Shown here in pieces: positions 1-9,800 of a DNA stretch of 64,000 bases (position 1 is the stretch's first letter; every line of letters starts with the position of its first letter). The stretch lies in contig NZ_JAAIXY010000023.1 of the NCBI RefSeq assembly GCF_010894455.1, forward strand, positions 49,827-113,826. Direction: 5' to 3'. Below the pieces are notes generated by a model, which was not told the DNA's origin, searched no databases, and saw only the letters and a list, made by a program, of their open reading frames with translations. This DNA is from Myxococcus eversor (GTDB taxonomy: Bacteria; Myxococcota; Myxococcia; Myxococcales; Myxococcaceae). Position numbers and translations under genes: made by a program.

Positions 1-192
1 GCTCACCCACGCGGATGGCCGGCGCCGACGCGTTCACCGCGCCCACGTAGAACACCCCGTGGTAGCCCTCCGAGTTCACCGAGTCCCACGTGTGCACGAA
101 GTAGCGCTCGCCGTTGTCCTTGCCCTTCGCCTCGCGCACGCCGCAGTCCAGCCTGTCCCGCACGCCCTTCGAGTCCACCGAGCAGATCCACG
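1..192. repeat. direct repeat, left copy (identical to 1560-1751)
   Basis: Bases 1-192 match 1560-1751 without a mismatch; the first difference is at 193 versus 1752. The repeat encodes the C-terminal part of both ChaN-like paralogs. The left copy may continue beyond the window. Confidence 0.95.
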
Positions 193-1423
193 CGGTGCCG
201 GTGTCGTAGGCCATGTCCAACGCCACCACGTTGTCCAGCTTCTCCTTCAACAGCAAGCCCATGGGCCGGTGCTGCTTGTTCCAGGGCAGGCCCTTCTTGG
301 TGCGCGAGTGGATGTTGCCCGACAGCACCACGTAGAAGCGCTGGGGCGCGGACTCCACCTGGTGGATGAGCGTGGCCGCCATCGCGTCCTCGCGCTGCTG
401 CCCGTTCGCCTTCGGGTGGTCGAACACGACGACCTCCACGTCCAGGCCCCGCGAGCGCAACTGGCGCAACTGCTCCAGCATGTTCGCCATCGCCTCACTG
501 CCACGGCCATCCGGATACGGGCTGCGCCAGAAGGGCGACTCCATCAGCTTCTGCCAGTCCTCCTCCCCGCCCTGGCTGTCCAGGAACGCATCCACCCGGC
601 CCTGATTCTCCAGCGGCAACTCCAGCCCCACCGTCACGGGGATGCCCGCCACCGTCGACTGACAGGAGGTCTGCGCCACGAAGCGCGGCACCTCGCGGGT
701 GCCGTGCAGCTCGCCCAGCATCAGCACCGCGCCCGGCTTCGCCTGCTTGCCCAGGCCGATGATGGGCAGACCACACTCCATGGAAATCTGCGACGGCGCC
801 TCCTTCGCGTTCGGCGCCTTGGCCACCTGCACCGGCTTGGGCGCGTTCTCCTCCTTCGCCAGCAGCGGTGCCACCTCGCGGAACACCCGCCACTCCATCA
901 ACAAGTCTCGTTGGCCCTGAGCCGACTCGATGAAGAGGTTCTCTCCGCGCGGCGCATCGATGACCTCCTCCCAGTCCTCGGCGGTGGTGAGGGGCTCGCT
1001 TCCTCCCGACGTCGGCGCGGCGTCAGTCTCGCTGCTCCGCATGAGGTGCCGCGAGGGGCTCCAGTCCAACTGCCTGCCAGCAGGGGACAGCGTCTTGTTC
1101 GAGCTCTTGGTGATGCGGAAAATCTGGAGCTTGCTCGACGTGGGCGTCTCGCGTCGGCCCACCACCATGTACCGGTGGAAGAAGCCCGAAATCTTCGAGC
1201 CTCCGAACTCCTGCCTCCACTCCGTCTGCAGCACCATGCTGCCCTTGTCCTCACGGAAGGGGAGCTGGTTGCGCGTGAAGTAGCCTTGCACCTCCGGCCA
1301 CATCTCGGCGAGCGGCCGGTCGTAGATGGCCTCCCGGTCCGGAATCTCCAAGTCACTCCGGTGGGCCGAACAGCCCGCCAGGCTCCAGGCCAACAACACC
1401 ACCGCATACAGTACCGAGCGCAT
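1..1423 (-). CDS. ChaN/EreA/Tiki-like lipoprotein, copy A (3' end outside window)
   Basis: The frame is open from an ATG at 1423 to the left edge, so the C-terminus is missing. The N-terminus has a lipoprotein signal ending in LAGC (Cys18), which predicts a membrane-anchored periplasmic or surface protein. The C-terminal half carries LGELHGT and SGNIHSRT, the two short His motifs typical of the ChaN/EreA/Tiki fold (heme- or metal-binding proteins and hydrolases). Substrate is unknown. The start has GGAGGG four bases upstream, but that site lies in a 9-bp hairpin. The gene is 65 nt downstream of a close paralog (1489-2961) on the same strand, with long stretches of identical DNA. The family call rests on motifs only. 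Confidence 0.6.
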   Translation of the reverse strand, partial: MRSVLYAVVLLAWSLAGCSAHRSDLEIPDREAIYDRPLAEMWPEVQGYFTRNQLPFREDKGSMVLQTEWRQEFGGSKISGFFHRYMVVGRRETPTSSKLQIFRITKSSNKTLSPAGRQLDWSPSRHLMRSSETDAAPTSGGSEPLTTAEDWEEVIDAPRGENLFIESAQGQRDLLMEWRVFREVAPLLAKEENAPKPVQVAKAPNAKEAPSQISMECGLPIIGLGKQAKPGAVLMLGELHGTREVPRFVAQTSCQSTVAGIPVTVGLELPLENQGRVDAFLDSQGGEEDWQKLMESPFWRSPYPDGRGSEAMANMLEQLRQLRSRGLDVEVVVFDHPKANGQQREDAMAATLIHQVESAPQRFYVVLSGNIHSRTKKGLPWNKQHRPMGLLLKEKLDNVVALDMAYDTGTAWICSVDSKGVRDRLDCGVREAKGKDNGERYFVHTWDSVNSEGYHGVFYVGAVNASAPAIRVGE

Positions 1424-1473
1424 CCACCCTCCGGATCTCACGTTCCCAGAATGGAACGCGACCTGGAGGGTGG
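1424..1473 (-). promoter_or_regulatory. hairpin occluding the ribosome binding site of copy A
   Basis: On the minus strand CCACCCTCC (1473-1465) is perfectly complementary to GGAGGGTGG (1432-1424), which ends directly at the ATG of the downstream paralog and contains its Shine-Dalgarno. A second stem, GTTCC/GGAAC (1457-1453 with 1446-1442), sits inside the loop. The structure would hide the ribosome binding site, or act as a weak terminator between the two paralogs. Confidence 0.5.
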
Positions 1474-1488
1474 CATATCGCCCCCGAA

Positions 1489-2961
1489 TCAGCGCGAGGA
1501 CGCGAGCGTCCCTGCCTCCTGCATGAAGGGACTCTTGCTGCCCTCCTTGCCCGGGCCCTGCTCACCCACGCGGATGGCCGGCGCCGACGCGTTCACCGCG
1601 CCCACGTAGAACACCCCGTGGTAGCCCTCCGAGTTCACCGAGTCCCACGTGTGCACGAAGTAGCGCTCGCCGTTGTCCTTGCCCTTCGCCTCGCGCACGC
1701 CGCAGTCCAGCCTGTCCCGCACGCCCTTCGAGTCCACCGAGCAGATCCACGTGGTCCCCGTGGCGTAGGCCATGTCCAGCGCCACCACGTCGTCCAGCTT
1801 CTCCTTTAACAGCAAGCCCATGGGCCGGTGCTGGGGGTCCCAGGGCAGGCCCTTCTTGGTGCGCGAGTGGATGTTGCCCGACAGCACCACGTGGAAGCGC
1901 TGGGGGCTCGACTCCACCTGGAATGCCACCGTCGCCGCCATCGCGTCCTCACGCTGCTGCCCGTTCGCCTTCGGGTGGTCGAACACGAAGATGTCCACGT
2001 CCAGGCCCTGCGAGCGCAACTGACGCAGGTGCTCCAGCATGTTCGCCATCGCCGCGCTGCCACGACCGTCCGGATACGGGCTGCGCCAGAAGGGCGCCTC
2101 CATCAGCTTCAGCCAGTCCTCTTCCCCACCCTCGCTGTCCAGGAACGCATCCACCCGGCCCTGATTCTCCAGCGGCAGCTCCAGGCCCACCGTCACCGGC
2201 ATGCCCGCCACCGTCGCCTGGCAGGCGGTCTGCGCCACGAACCGCGGCACCTCCTGCGTGCCATGCATCTCGCCCAGCAGCAGCACCGCGCCCGGCTTCG
2301 CCTGCTTGCCCAGGCCGATGATGGGCAGACCGCACTCCACCGCGAACTTCGACGGCGCTTCCTTCGCGTTCGGCGCCTTGGCCACCTGCACCGGCTTGGG
2401 CGCGTTCTCTTCCTTCGCCAGCACGGGCGCCACCTCTCGGAACACCCGCCACTCCATCACCATGTCGCGCTGGCCCTGCCCCGACTCGGCGAAGAACCCG
2501 TTCTCTCCCCGAGGGAACGCCAGCCGTTCCTCGGCGTCCTCGGCGCTCATCCCAGCGAGCGCCGGGTCGGCCCCGGGCCCCGCCAGACTCCGGCTCACCC
2601 CCCAGTCAATCTGGTTGCCCGGGGGCGACAGCGTCTTGTTCAGGCTCTTGGTGATGCGGAAAATCTGGAGCTTGCTCGACGTGGGCGTCTCGCGTCGGCC
2701 CACCACCATGTACCGGTGGAAGAAGCCCGAAATCTTCGAGCCTCCGAACTCCTGCCGCCACTCCGTCTCCAGCACCATGCTGCCCGTGTCCTCGCGGAAG
2801 GGCAGCTCGTTGCGCGTGAAGAACCCGCGCACCTCCGGCCACATCTCCGCGAGCGGCCGGTCATAGATGGCTTCCCGGTCCGGATAATCCAGCTCACTGC
2901 GATGGGCCGCGCAGCCCGTCACCATGAACGCACACGCCAAGACCACGACCCAGCGAACCAT
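1489..2961 (-). CDS. ChaN/EreA/Tiki-like lipoprotein, copy B
   Basis: A 490-residue predicted lipoprotein; the signal peptide ends at VTGC (Cys17). Residues 20-180 form an uncharacterised N-terminal region conserved with copy A. Residues 205-490 resemble the ChaN/EreA/Tiki superfamily, with LGEMHGT at 229-235, ELP at 261-263 and SGNIHS at 361-366. The His residues probably bind metal or heme; the reaction is unknown. ATG 2961 is chosen because GGAGG lies four bases upstream; a TTG at 2976 is in frame but less likely. The gene is first of a tandem pair with copy A. Identity between copies is mosaic: exact blocks alternate with a strongly diverged segment around residues 115-160. Confidence 0.65.
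   Translation of the reverse strand: MVRWVVVLACAFMVTGCAAHRSELDYPDREAIYDRPLAEMWPEVRGFFTRNELPFREDTGSMVLETEWRQEFGGSKISGFFHRYMVVGRRETPTSSKLQIFRITKSLNKTLSPPGNQIDWGVSRSLAGPGADPALAGMSAEDAEERLAFPRGENGFFAESGQGQRDMVMEWRVFREVAPVLAKEENAPKPVQVAKAPNAKEAPSKFAVECGLPIIGLGKQAKPGAVLLLGEMHGTQEVPRFVAQTACQATVAGMPVTVGLELPLENQGRVDAFLDSEGGEEDWLKLMEAPFWRSPYPDGRGSAAMANMLEHLRQLRSQGLDVDIFVFDHPKANGQQREDAMAATVAFQVESSPQRFHVVLSGNIHSRTKKGLPWDPQHRPMGLLLKEKLDDVVALDMAYATGTTWICSVDSKGVRDRLDCGVREAKGKDNGERYFVHTWDSVNSEGYHGVFYVGAVNASAPAIRVGEQGPGKEGSKSPFMQEAGTLASSR
1560..1751. repeat. direct repeat, right copy (identical to 1-192)
   Basis: This is the partner of the repeat at 1-192. It covers the region encoding roughly the last 90 residues of copy B except the final 24. 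A further near-identical block links about 1104-1213 with 2644-2753. Confidence 0.95.
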
Positions 2962-3050
2962 GCCGCCTCCAGGCAATCCCTGTCCGGAAGCCTAGAACGG
3001 CGGCATGTGTCTCACATATCGGACGGCGCAACCCCGCCCGCCTCCAGGGG

Positions 3051-3530
3051 TCAGGCCTGGACCTCGGAACCCTCATGGGCGGAGGCCCGCTCCCAGGGGC
3101 GGGTCCGGACGGCCTCGCGAATCCAGAGGATGTGGCGCCGCTCGTCCTCGCGGTGCCGTTCGATGAGCACACGCACGTCGGGGCTCCAGTCGAAGCGCAG
3201 CGCCAGGTCATAGGCCCGGTTGGAGAACTCCTCGTTGCCGAGCATGGCCACCAGCGCCGCCTCGGTGCCCATCATGCTGGACATCGCGGTGAGCCCCTTC
3301 ATCGCCGCGCCCTTCAGGTCCGGCCGCAGGTCCACCGGTGCGCCACCGAAGTGGTGGATGAAGCCGTTGAGCTCCTGCACGTGGCGAAGGTGGTCGGCAC
3401 GGAACCCGCCGAGCCGCTCGCGGACCAGCGGCTCCGGGATTCGAGCAAGCGCCGCGTCGTACGCGCCCACCGCATCCGCGTCGAGCTGGGCCAGGCTCCG
3501 CAGTCGTGCCACCTCGGACTTCTCGGCCAT
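3051..3530 (-). CDS. ferritin-like DUF2383-type four-helix protein
   Basis: A 159-residue soluble protein with no signal peptide. The pattern fits the DUF2383/ferritin-like group: paired helices with acidic and His residues such as FRADHLRHVQELN (about 43-55) and IERHREDERRHILWI (about 123-137), which would supply a di-iron or similar site. Its role is unknown; the family is often linked to stress. A GGAAG Shine-Dalgarno sits five bases before ATG 3530. It appears monocistronic, with the SemiSWEET-like gene behind it on the same strand after 115 nt. Confidence 0.65.
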   Translation of the reverse strand: MAEKSEVARLRSLAQLDADAVGAYDAALARIPEPLVRERLGGFRADHLRHVQELNGFIHHFGGAPVDLRPDLKGAAMKGLTAMSSMMGTEAALVAMLGNEEFSNRAYDLALRFDWSPDVRVLIERHREDERRHILWIREAVRTRPWERASAHEGSEVQA

Positions 3531-3645
3531 GTCGACTTCCTCCGCGCCAGGGTCGCGTGCAATGTGAGAAGCCTCTTCCCGAAGGCCAACCCGTCCCGGA
3601 AGTCCCAGGTCCGTTTGCCCTGATGCCGGGCAAGCGGGCAGCGGC

Positions 3646-3951
3646 TCAGACTGGAGGCCGCGCCGGACGCAAGGCGGGCGCGGCGGAGCGGCGCGCTCCG
3701 CGGCGGTGCTGGAGGACGATGAGCTCCCCGAGCACGGCGCTCACCAGCAGCAGCGCGTTCGTCACCACGAAGACCCAGTTGCGCACCAGCACGCTGTAGA
3801 CGGTGAAGCCCAGGGACGCCGTCATCTGTCCCACGAAGAGCCACTTGGAGACGCCCTGACTGGAGCCTGACTTCCACTGCTTGTGGATCTGCGTTCCCAG
3901 GGTCATCAACAGAACGAAGGAACTGAACCAGCCCACGGCCTCGGTGCCCAT
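3646..3951 (-). CDS. SemiSWEET/PQ-loop small membrane protein
   Basis: A 101-residue protein with three hydrophobic segments (about 5-20, 37-57 and 62-84) and a SSQGVSKWLF stretch after the first helix. This matches single three-helix-bundle SemiSWEET sugar transporters, which work as dimers. The start at ATG 3951 is preceded by GGGAGGATGC, a strong Shine-Dalgarno. A longer frame upstream exists but would add a non-membrane tail and overlap the divergent gene. The C-terminal 18 residues are Arg/Pro/Ala-rich and cytosolic. The substrate cannot be read from sequence. Confidence 0.7.
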   Translation of the reverse strand: MGTEAVGWFSSFVLLMTLGTQIHKQWKSGSSQGVSKWLFVGQMTASLGFTVYSVLVRNWVFVVTNALLLVSAVLGELIVLQHRRGARRSAAPALRPARPPV

Positions 3952-4132
3952 GCATCCTCCCGGATACAGATGCGCACGCGCTCGCTCGCCGTCAGCCAGG
4001 GCGGACCGCACTCGCGCGAAGCCATCGGTGACGGGGCGAGCCGGAAGGGGCCTGGTCGGCTGGTGACTCTCCGCGCCGAGCCCGCGCCCGCTCGACATTG
4101 CGACAGGCGCTCCGGATGCCAACCGTTGAGAC

Positions 4133-5362
4133 GTGAACCGCTCCAACGCACGACTCCGCGCCTACCGTCGCAAGAAGGCCGTGGCTCGCAAGGCAAGCGC
4201 TGGACGCCCGAGCCGCGCGGCGGCGGTGCCCCGGACGCCGAAGAAGCTGTTGGAGCGGATGGGTGCGCCCATGCTGGCGCGGCTCGCGCGGACCGAGGAA
4301 GCAGGAGATGACACCCATGTCTACGAGGTAGTGCGTGAGCGGCCCGCTCCCAGTGAGTCCAAGGCCGCCCACACGACACCTCGTCGCACGAAGCAGCGCG
4401 CGGCCTCCTCGCGGTCGACACGCACGGGGACCCGCCGTGCCACCGGAGAGCTGCGTGCACCCCGGGCGCAGGTCGCAAGGACGTCCGCACCCGAGCGCCG
4501 CGAGGAACCCGAGGCAGGGCTCGCGAAGCTCACCCACGGTGACCGCGTCCTCTTCCCTCGCACCGGGCTGACGAAGGCGGACGTCTTCGCCTACTACCGC
4601 GAGGTGGCGCCGCTGCTGGTGCCCATCCTCACGGACCGCCCCATCTCCGTGCAGCAGTGGCCCGCGGGAATCGCCGCCCCGGGCTTCTTCCGGCACGAGC
4701 TGTCTAGAACTCCCTCCTGGGTGCCCACGCTGAGCGTGCGCCATGTGGAGAAGTCCCTGCGACACGTGAATGTGAACGGCGAGGAGCCCCTGCTCTGGCT
4801 CGCCAACCAGTCCGCACTCACGTTGCACATGTGGCTGAGTCACGCGCCCAAGCTCTCGCAGCCGGACTTCCTCGCCATGGACCTGGACCCAGGCAAGGGG
4901 GGCTGGTCCGACGTGGTGACAGTGGCGCTCGCGCTCCGCGAGCTGCTCGAGGAGCAGGGCCTGGAGGGCTACCCGAAGACCTCCGGCAAGCGCGGCCTGC
5001 ATGTCCTCATTCCACTGGCGCCGGGACACACCTACGCGAAGGTCCAGGCCCATGCGAACGCGCTGGCCCAGGCGCTGGAGGCCCGGCTGGGAGACCTGGC
5101 CACCACGGTGCGCGGCATCGAGGCGCGCAAGGGCCGGCTCTATCTGGACGCGGGCCAGAACGCGCGCGGCAAGACGGTGGTCGCGCCCTACTCGCTTCGC
5201 GCTCGCGAGGCCGCGCCCTTCTCCGCGCCCCTGAAGTGGAGCGAGGTGACTCGGAGACTGGACCCCGCGCGCTTCAATCTCCGCACACTGAAGAAGCGCC
5301 TGGACGCCGTGGGGGACTTGTTCGCCCCCGCGCTGAAGCACCCGCGGCGGTTGCCTGACTGA
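4133..5362 (+). CDS. stand-alone LigD-type DNA polymerase/primase domain protein
   Basis: A 409-residue protein whose residues 130-405 match the archaeo-eukaryotic primase-type polymerase domain of the NHEJ ligase LigD. Visible motifs are the catalytic DLDPG (250-254), KTSGKRGLH (282-290) and YLDAGQNARGKT (337-348, third Asp at 339). Such enzymes add nucleotides at DNA double-strand ends. The ligase and phosphoesterase domains of LigD are absent, and no Ku gene is nearby. Residues 1-125 are a highly basic, low-complexity tail that may bind DNA. The GTG start at 4133 is uncertain; the core domain does not depend on it. It is divergent from the SemiSWEET-like gene. Confidence 0.8.
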   Translation: MNRSNARLRAYRRKKAVARKASAGRPSRAAAVPRTPKKLLERMGAPMLARLARTEEAGDDTHVYEVVRERPAPSESKAAHTTPRRTKQRAASSRSTRTGTRRATGELRAPRAQVARTSAPERREEPEAGLAKLTHGDRVLFPRTGLTKADVFAYYREVAPLLVPILTDRPISVQQWPAGIAAPGFFRHELSRTPSWVPTLSVRHVEKSLRHVNVNGEEPLLWLANQSALTLHMWLSHAPKLSQPDFLAMDLDPGKGGWSDVVTVALALRELLEEQGLEGYPKTSGKRGLHVLIPLAPGHTYAKVQAHANALAQALEARLGDLATTVRGIEARKGRLYLDAGQNARGKTVVAPYSLRAREAAPFSAPLKWSEVTRRLDPARFNLRTLKKRLDAVGDLFAPALKHPRRLPD

Positions 5363-5440
5363 CGCCCGGTCGCCTGCCCTCCCTCGCACGTGAAGCGCTT
5401 CGGTGCACGCGCCCGAAGCGGGTGCTATGGCGACGCCACC

Positions 5441-6388
5441 ATGGACTCCGCCACCGCATCCGGCACCGTGAAGCCGGCCGGCCCGCTCAAGGTCGCCCTC
5501 GCCTACTGCACGTGCTTCGTGTTGTGGGGCTCCACCTGGTCCGTGGTGAAGGTGGGCCTGGAGGACCTCCCGCCGCTGCGCTTCCTCGGCACTCGCATGC
5601 TGGTGGCGGGACTCTTCCTGCTGCCCTTCGCGCGCGCACGGGGACGGGTGGACGCACGCACCGGAGGGCGCATCGCCGCGCTGGGCCTGCTCCAGCTCGC
5701 CGTGCCCTTCGGCCTGCTCTTCTTCGCGCAGCAGTGGATTCCCTCGAGCTGGGCCGCGCTGCTGTTCTCCACCTTCCCCCTGTGGCTGCTGCTCATCGGG
5801 CGCGTGCTGATGCCGGACCAGCCCCTGACGCCGGGCAAGCTGCTCGCGGCGGGCCTGGGCGCGGTGGGCGTGGGAGTGCTCCACGCCTCGGGCGTCGAGG
5901 GCCTGGAGCTGTCTGGCAAGGTGCTGCTCGGCGTTGTGCTGACGCTGGTGGCCGTGGCCGTCATCGCCGTGGCCAACGTGCTGGCCCGGCGATACATGGC
6001 TCATGTCCCCGCGCAGATACTCGTGTTCGGCCAGACGCTCAGCAGCGCGGTGCCACTGCTCGCGCTCTCCTTCCTGCTGGAGTCGGGCTCGCCCGGAAAC
6101 TGGACGCCGCGCGCGCTGGGCGCCGTCTTCTACCTGGCGGTGTTCGGCACGGCCTTCACGTACCTGTGCCTCTACTGGCTCCTGCCGCGCATCTCGCTCA
6201 CTGCGCTGGGCGCGATGGCCCTGCTCGACACGCTGGTGGCGGTGGTGCTGGGCGTCGCCTTCCTCGGTGAGCCCTTCACACTGTCGCTCGTCGTGGGCGG
6301 CACCCTCATCCTCGGGGGCGCCGCGCTGGCCAACGCGCTGCCGAAGGAAACCGCGCCTCGTCCCGCCGACGAGGGCACGTCTCACTGA
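5441..6388 (+). CDS. EamA-family (DMT superfamily) transporter
   Basis: A 315-residue, strongly hydrophobic protein with about ten predicted helices arranged as two EamA repeats, the usual size for this family. The first helix contains VLWGSTWSVVK, a typical EamA signature. These proteins export or import metabolites across the inner membrane; the substrate is not predictable. ATG 5441 is preferred; an upstream in-frame GTG at 5390 would add 17 polar residues. Confidence 0.8.
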   Translation: MDSATASGTVKPAGPLKVALAYCTCFVLWGSTWSVVKVGLEDLPPLRFLGTRMLVAGLFLLPFARARGRVDARTGGRIAALGLLQLAVPFGLLFFAQQWIPSSWAALLFSTFPLWLLLIGRVLMPDQPLTPGKLLAAGLGAVGVGVLHASGVEGLELSGKVLLGVVLTLVAVAVIAVANVLARRYMAHVPAQILVFGQTLSSAVPLLALSFLLESGSPGNWTPRALGAVFYLAVFGTAFTYLCLYWLLPRISLTALGAMALLDTLVAVVLGVAFLGEPFTLSLVVGGTLILGGAALANALPKETAPRPADEGTSH

Positions 6389-6398
6389 ACCACGGGCT

Positions 6399-6812
6399 CT
6401 ACCGCGAGGCGTTCCGCGAGCGGTGCTCCTGAAGCCACGCACGGGCCTCGTCGAGCGTGTCCACGTAGCGCACGTCGAGCGGACGCCCACCGCTGAGCAT
6501 GGAGCCCACCATCAGGCTCTTGGTGGTGGCCTTCTGCTCCAGCGCCGCGCCGATGTAGACGATGCCCAGGAACCAGTCCGCCTTCGCGTGGTCCACCAGG
6601 TAGCGGCGGGACTCCGGACTGAGCTGCGAGTCGGTGATGTCCGCCGCCAGGTAGAAGCGCCCGTCAGCGGACAGCGTCTTGTAGAGACCGCAGGACCAGC
6701 GCGAAGTGTCCTCGGTGATGGCCCCTCGGAAGCGCGCCCAGAGAATGTCCGGCGCTTCCAGCCACGCACGCTGCTCGCCGTGACTCCACTCCTGCTCCCA
6801 ATCCCTTGCCAT
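6399..6812 (-). CDS. STAS/SpoIIAA-like hypothetical protein
   Basis: A 137-residue cytosolic protein. The alternation of strands and helices (ILWARFRGAITED, GRFYLAADITDSQLS, DWFLGIVYIGAA) suggests the SpoIIAA/STAS fold found in many small myxobacterial proteins, but no phosphorylation motif is obvious. GGGAG lies four bases before ATG 6812. It is convergent with the EamA gene and follows the five-gene envelope operon on the same strand after a 66-nt gap. The fold assignment is tentative. Confidence 0.5.
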   Translation of the reverse strand: MARDWEQEWSHGEQRAWLEAPDILWARFRGAITEDTSRWSCGLYKTLSADGRFYLAADITDSQLSPESRRYLVDHAKADWFLGIVYIGAALEQKATTKSLMVGSMLSGGRPLDVRYVDTLDEARAWLQEHRSRNASR

Positions 6813-6878
6813 GAGACTCCCGCGATGAGGCCGGGCCCAGGATAGGCCCGGCCGCGCGCGGTTCCCAATGGCCCCGCG

Positions 6879-9800
6879 CTAGAAGCGCAGCGGCAACGCG
6901 AACGCTGTCCCGTTCTGCGTTCCTGTCCGGAAGCTCCGGGGTGCACCGATAACCATTGTTGGCGGGGTTCCACCCGAGCCCGGCACGAGCGCGAGGTCCT
7001 GCCCCACCTGTGCTCGCTCGGCGCCGTCGCCCACAATCGTGAAGTACGGCGAGAGCGCGCCGTTCAGGTTGGGCGCGCCTGCGTAGACGAACACGGCGCC
7101 ACCACCATCCGAGGCCTCCGAGGCGCCCGGCGCGCTCACCACCAAATCAGGAACGTTGTCGCCCGACAGGTCCACGTTGCCCGCCAGCGCCGTGCCGAAG
7201 CCCACCGCGCGCGACTTGTGCACCAGCACCACCGGCGTCAGCCCATCTCCGAAGGCGCCCAGCACGAGCGGGCTGCCAGCGGCCTGCTTCTTCGCCATCT
7301 CCGTCGTGAGCTGCGCCTTGTCGAAGAGCAGGACGACGGGCTGGGTGACGCCGTTGAAAGGCACCGCGGTGGCGCTGATGGCCAGGAAGTCCCGCTGGTC
7401 CCCCGTCGTGCCGCCGGCGTTGGCCATGACCTTGCCCGCGCGGGTCATCGCCAGGCCCAGGCCGAGGTTGTTGAGCTGCACCTCGCTGTCGCCCGCGATG
7501 CGCCACACCGTCGCGGTGGTGCGACCGCCGCAGCGCCCACCGGCCGCGTTGTAGCCGAAGAGGATGGCCACGCCGGAGCGAGCGCCTTCCGCGTACCGCC
7601 ACGCGAGGTCGTCGCAGCTGTCCCCGTTGATGTCCCCCAGCGACGTCGGCGCGCTCGTCTGGAGGGCCAGGGAGGGCCAGGAGTAGACCGAGTCACAGGT
7701 CATGGTGAGCTTCGTCAGCGAGGCATCGTCCGGAGCCCGGCCCAGGAACACCTCCATGCCCCTGTCGCGCAGCACGCCTACGTCCTCCTTGCCATCGCCA
7801 TTGAAGTCGAAGCCGCCCACCAGTCCGCGACCCAGGGCCGAGCGCCTGCACTTCGCGTCCGTCTCCGGCGTGCAGGTGGGAATCAGCAGCGGCGCCCACA
7901 CGCGATAGGCGGGCTTGAACGAGCCATCCGCCTGCCCCAGCGACACCAGCACGCCGCCCACGGACTGGGTGCCCGTGGTGAGGCACTCGGGTCGAACCGT
8001 CTGGTACGTCGACGCCAGCTCCGCGCTGTTGCTGGCTGGCACGACGAAGCCCTGCGCGCCCACCACCGAGTCCGGCCGACCATCGCCATTGAAGTCCGTG
8101 AAGGCCACGTCGATGCCCACCGTGCGGCCCGCCTTGTGCGGGGAAGGCGCGCCCTCCTCGACCACCACGGCGGGAGCGGCCCGGGCCACCTCGCGCACGT
8201 AGGCCCGGCCGATGGACATGGCGTCACCATCACCGTTGGCGCCCGCACCCGACCAGCCCGGCGCGCCCAGCAGCGCCACGGCCCCCTTGGGGCCCACCGC
8301 CACCGCCACCTGCTCGCCCACGCGCTCCACGCTGGGCTTCGCCGGCACGTTGGCGCTGGTGCGCGCCCACTCCGCCAGCGAGGCGCCGCCTCGGCGGAAC
8401 AGCTCCACGCGGCCGGTGAAGGCCCCCTGCTCGGACGAGGAACGACCGGAGAAGGCCGCCAGCGAATCACCCTCGGCCAGGCGCCACACCGCCAGGCCCG
8501 AGCCCAGGGTGTCCGACTTCGCCGCGCCATTGAGCGCCGTCAGCGACTTGTTGATGACCGCGCCTCGGGTCAGCGTCGACAGGGGATACACCAGCACCTT
8601 GCCGCCGAAGCGCAGCGTGGTGCCGCCCGGCCCGGGAGGCGCGGCATACGGCGCGCCCAGCACCAGCTCCGGACCCGGCGTGCCGTCCACGTCGAGCACC
8701 GCGAAGCTGCGTCCCGCGACGACACCCGCCGTGTCCCCGTAGATGCGCGCGAAGGCCTCCTCGCGCTTCACCTGGGGCGGCGTGATGGCCGGGTCACCCG
8801 TGGGCGCGTAGGCGCTCAAATCGAACAGCAGCGCGCCTCCCGAGTCCGCGCCGGAGCGCACGCCGCCGCTGGCGGTCAGGTCCGGCGAGTCCGCGCGGTC
8901 CGCCACCGCCATCAGCAGGGGTGGACGCGTGTCGTCTCCGGCGATGGCGGCCAGGCGCCACGTGCCCTCATTGGAGTCCGCGAGGTTCGCGGGCAGCACG
9001 TACACATCCGGGCTCGCCCTGAAGCGAATCCCCTCGGAGCGCGCGAAGAAGACGGAGATGGCCACCTGCGTGCCGGAGACGGCGCCTTCCGCGGTGTAGC
9101 GGGACACGCGGCTGAGCGCGGCGATGTCCAGGCGCCCGTCCTTGTTGAAGTCCGCCGTCACCAGCGCGCGGCCCAGGTCGGAGCCGGTGCGCGCCATGGG
9201 CACGCCCGCGGGCGACAGGTCCGAGCCACCCAGGCGGATGGTGGGCAGGTCCGGCACCGGCGCGCTCGGCGTGGCCAGGTAGATGTCCACGGTGCCGCGC
9301 GCGCGGATGGTGTTGCTGGGCGCCAGGTCTCCCGCGGGAGAGCCCACCACCAGGTCCACCTTGCCGTCGCCATCCATGTCGGCCACGGACAGGCCCGCGC
9401 CGAACGCGGCATCCCTCAAGAGGCCGGCGAGCTGCAAGCGCAGCGGCGCGGGCGCTCCACCCTTGAAGGTGTAGAGGTACACCGCGCCCGCGTTGCTCGT
9501 GGCCACGTCGGCGCCCGGCGAGGACACCACCAGCTCCGCGCGTCCGTCACCGTCCAAGTCACCCGCGGCCAGCGCGTCACCGAACTGCGCGGTGTCCGTG
9601 TCGCCCGTGAGCACCCACAGCGGCTGGGCCTCCAGGCCCCCACTGCCGCCCTTGTAGATGAACACGGCGCCGCCCGTGGGCCGGCCCATGTCGCTCTCGC
9701 GCTGGCCCACCGCGAGGTCCAGCGTGCCGTCACCATCGAAGTCCGCCGTCACCAGGGTGGCGGCATCCGTGAGCCGGCCGTGCGCCAGGCCCGGCCGCGT

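Noticed and set aside
59-3213. Long plus-strand open frames opposite the two ChaN-like lipoproteins
   Set aside because: They are rich in Arg, His and Leu, lack any motif, and are explained by the high-GC wobble of the minus-strand genes.
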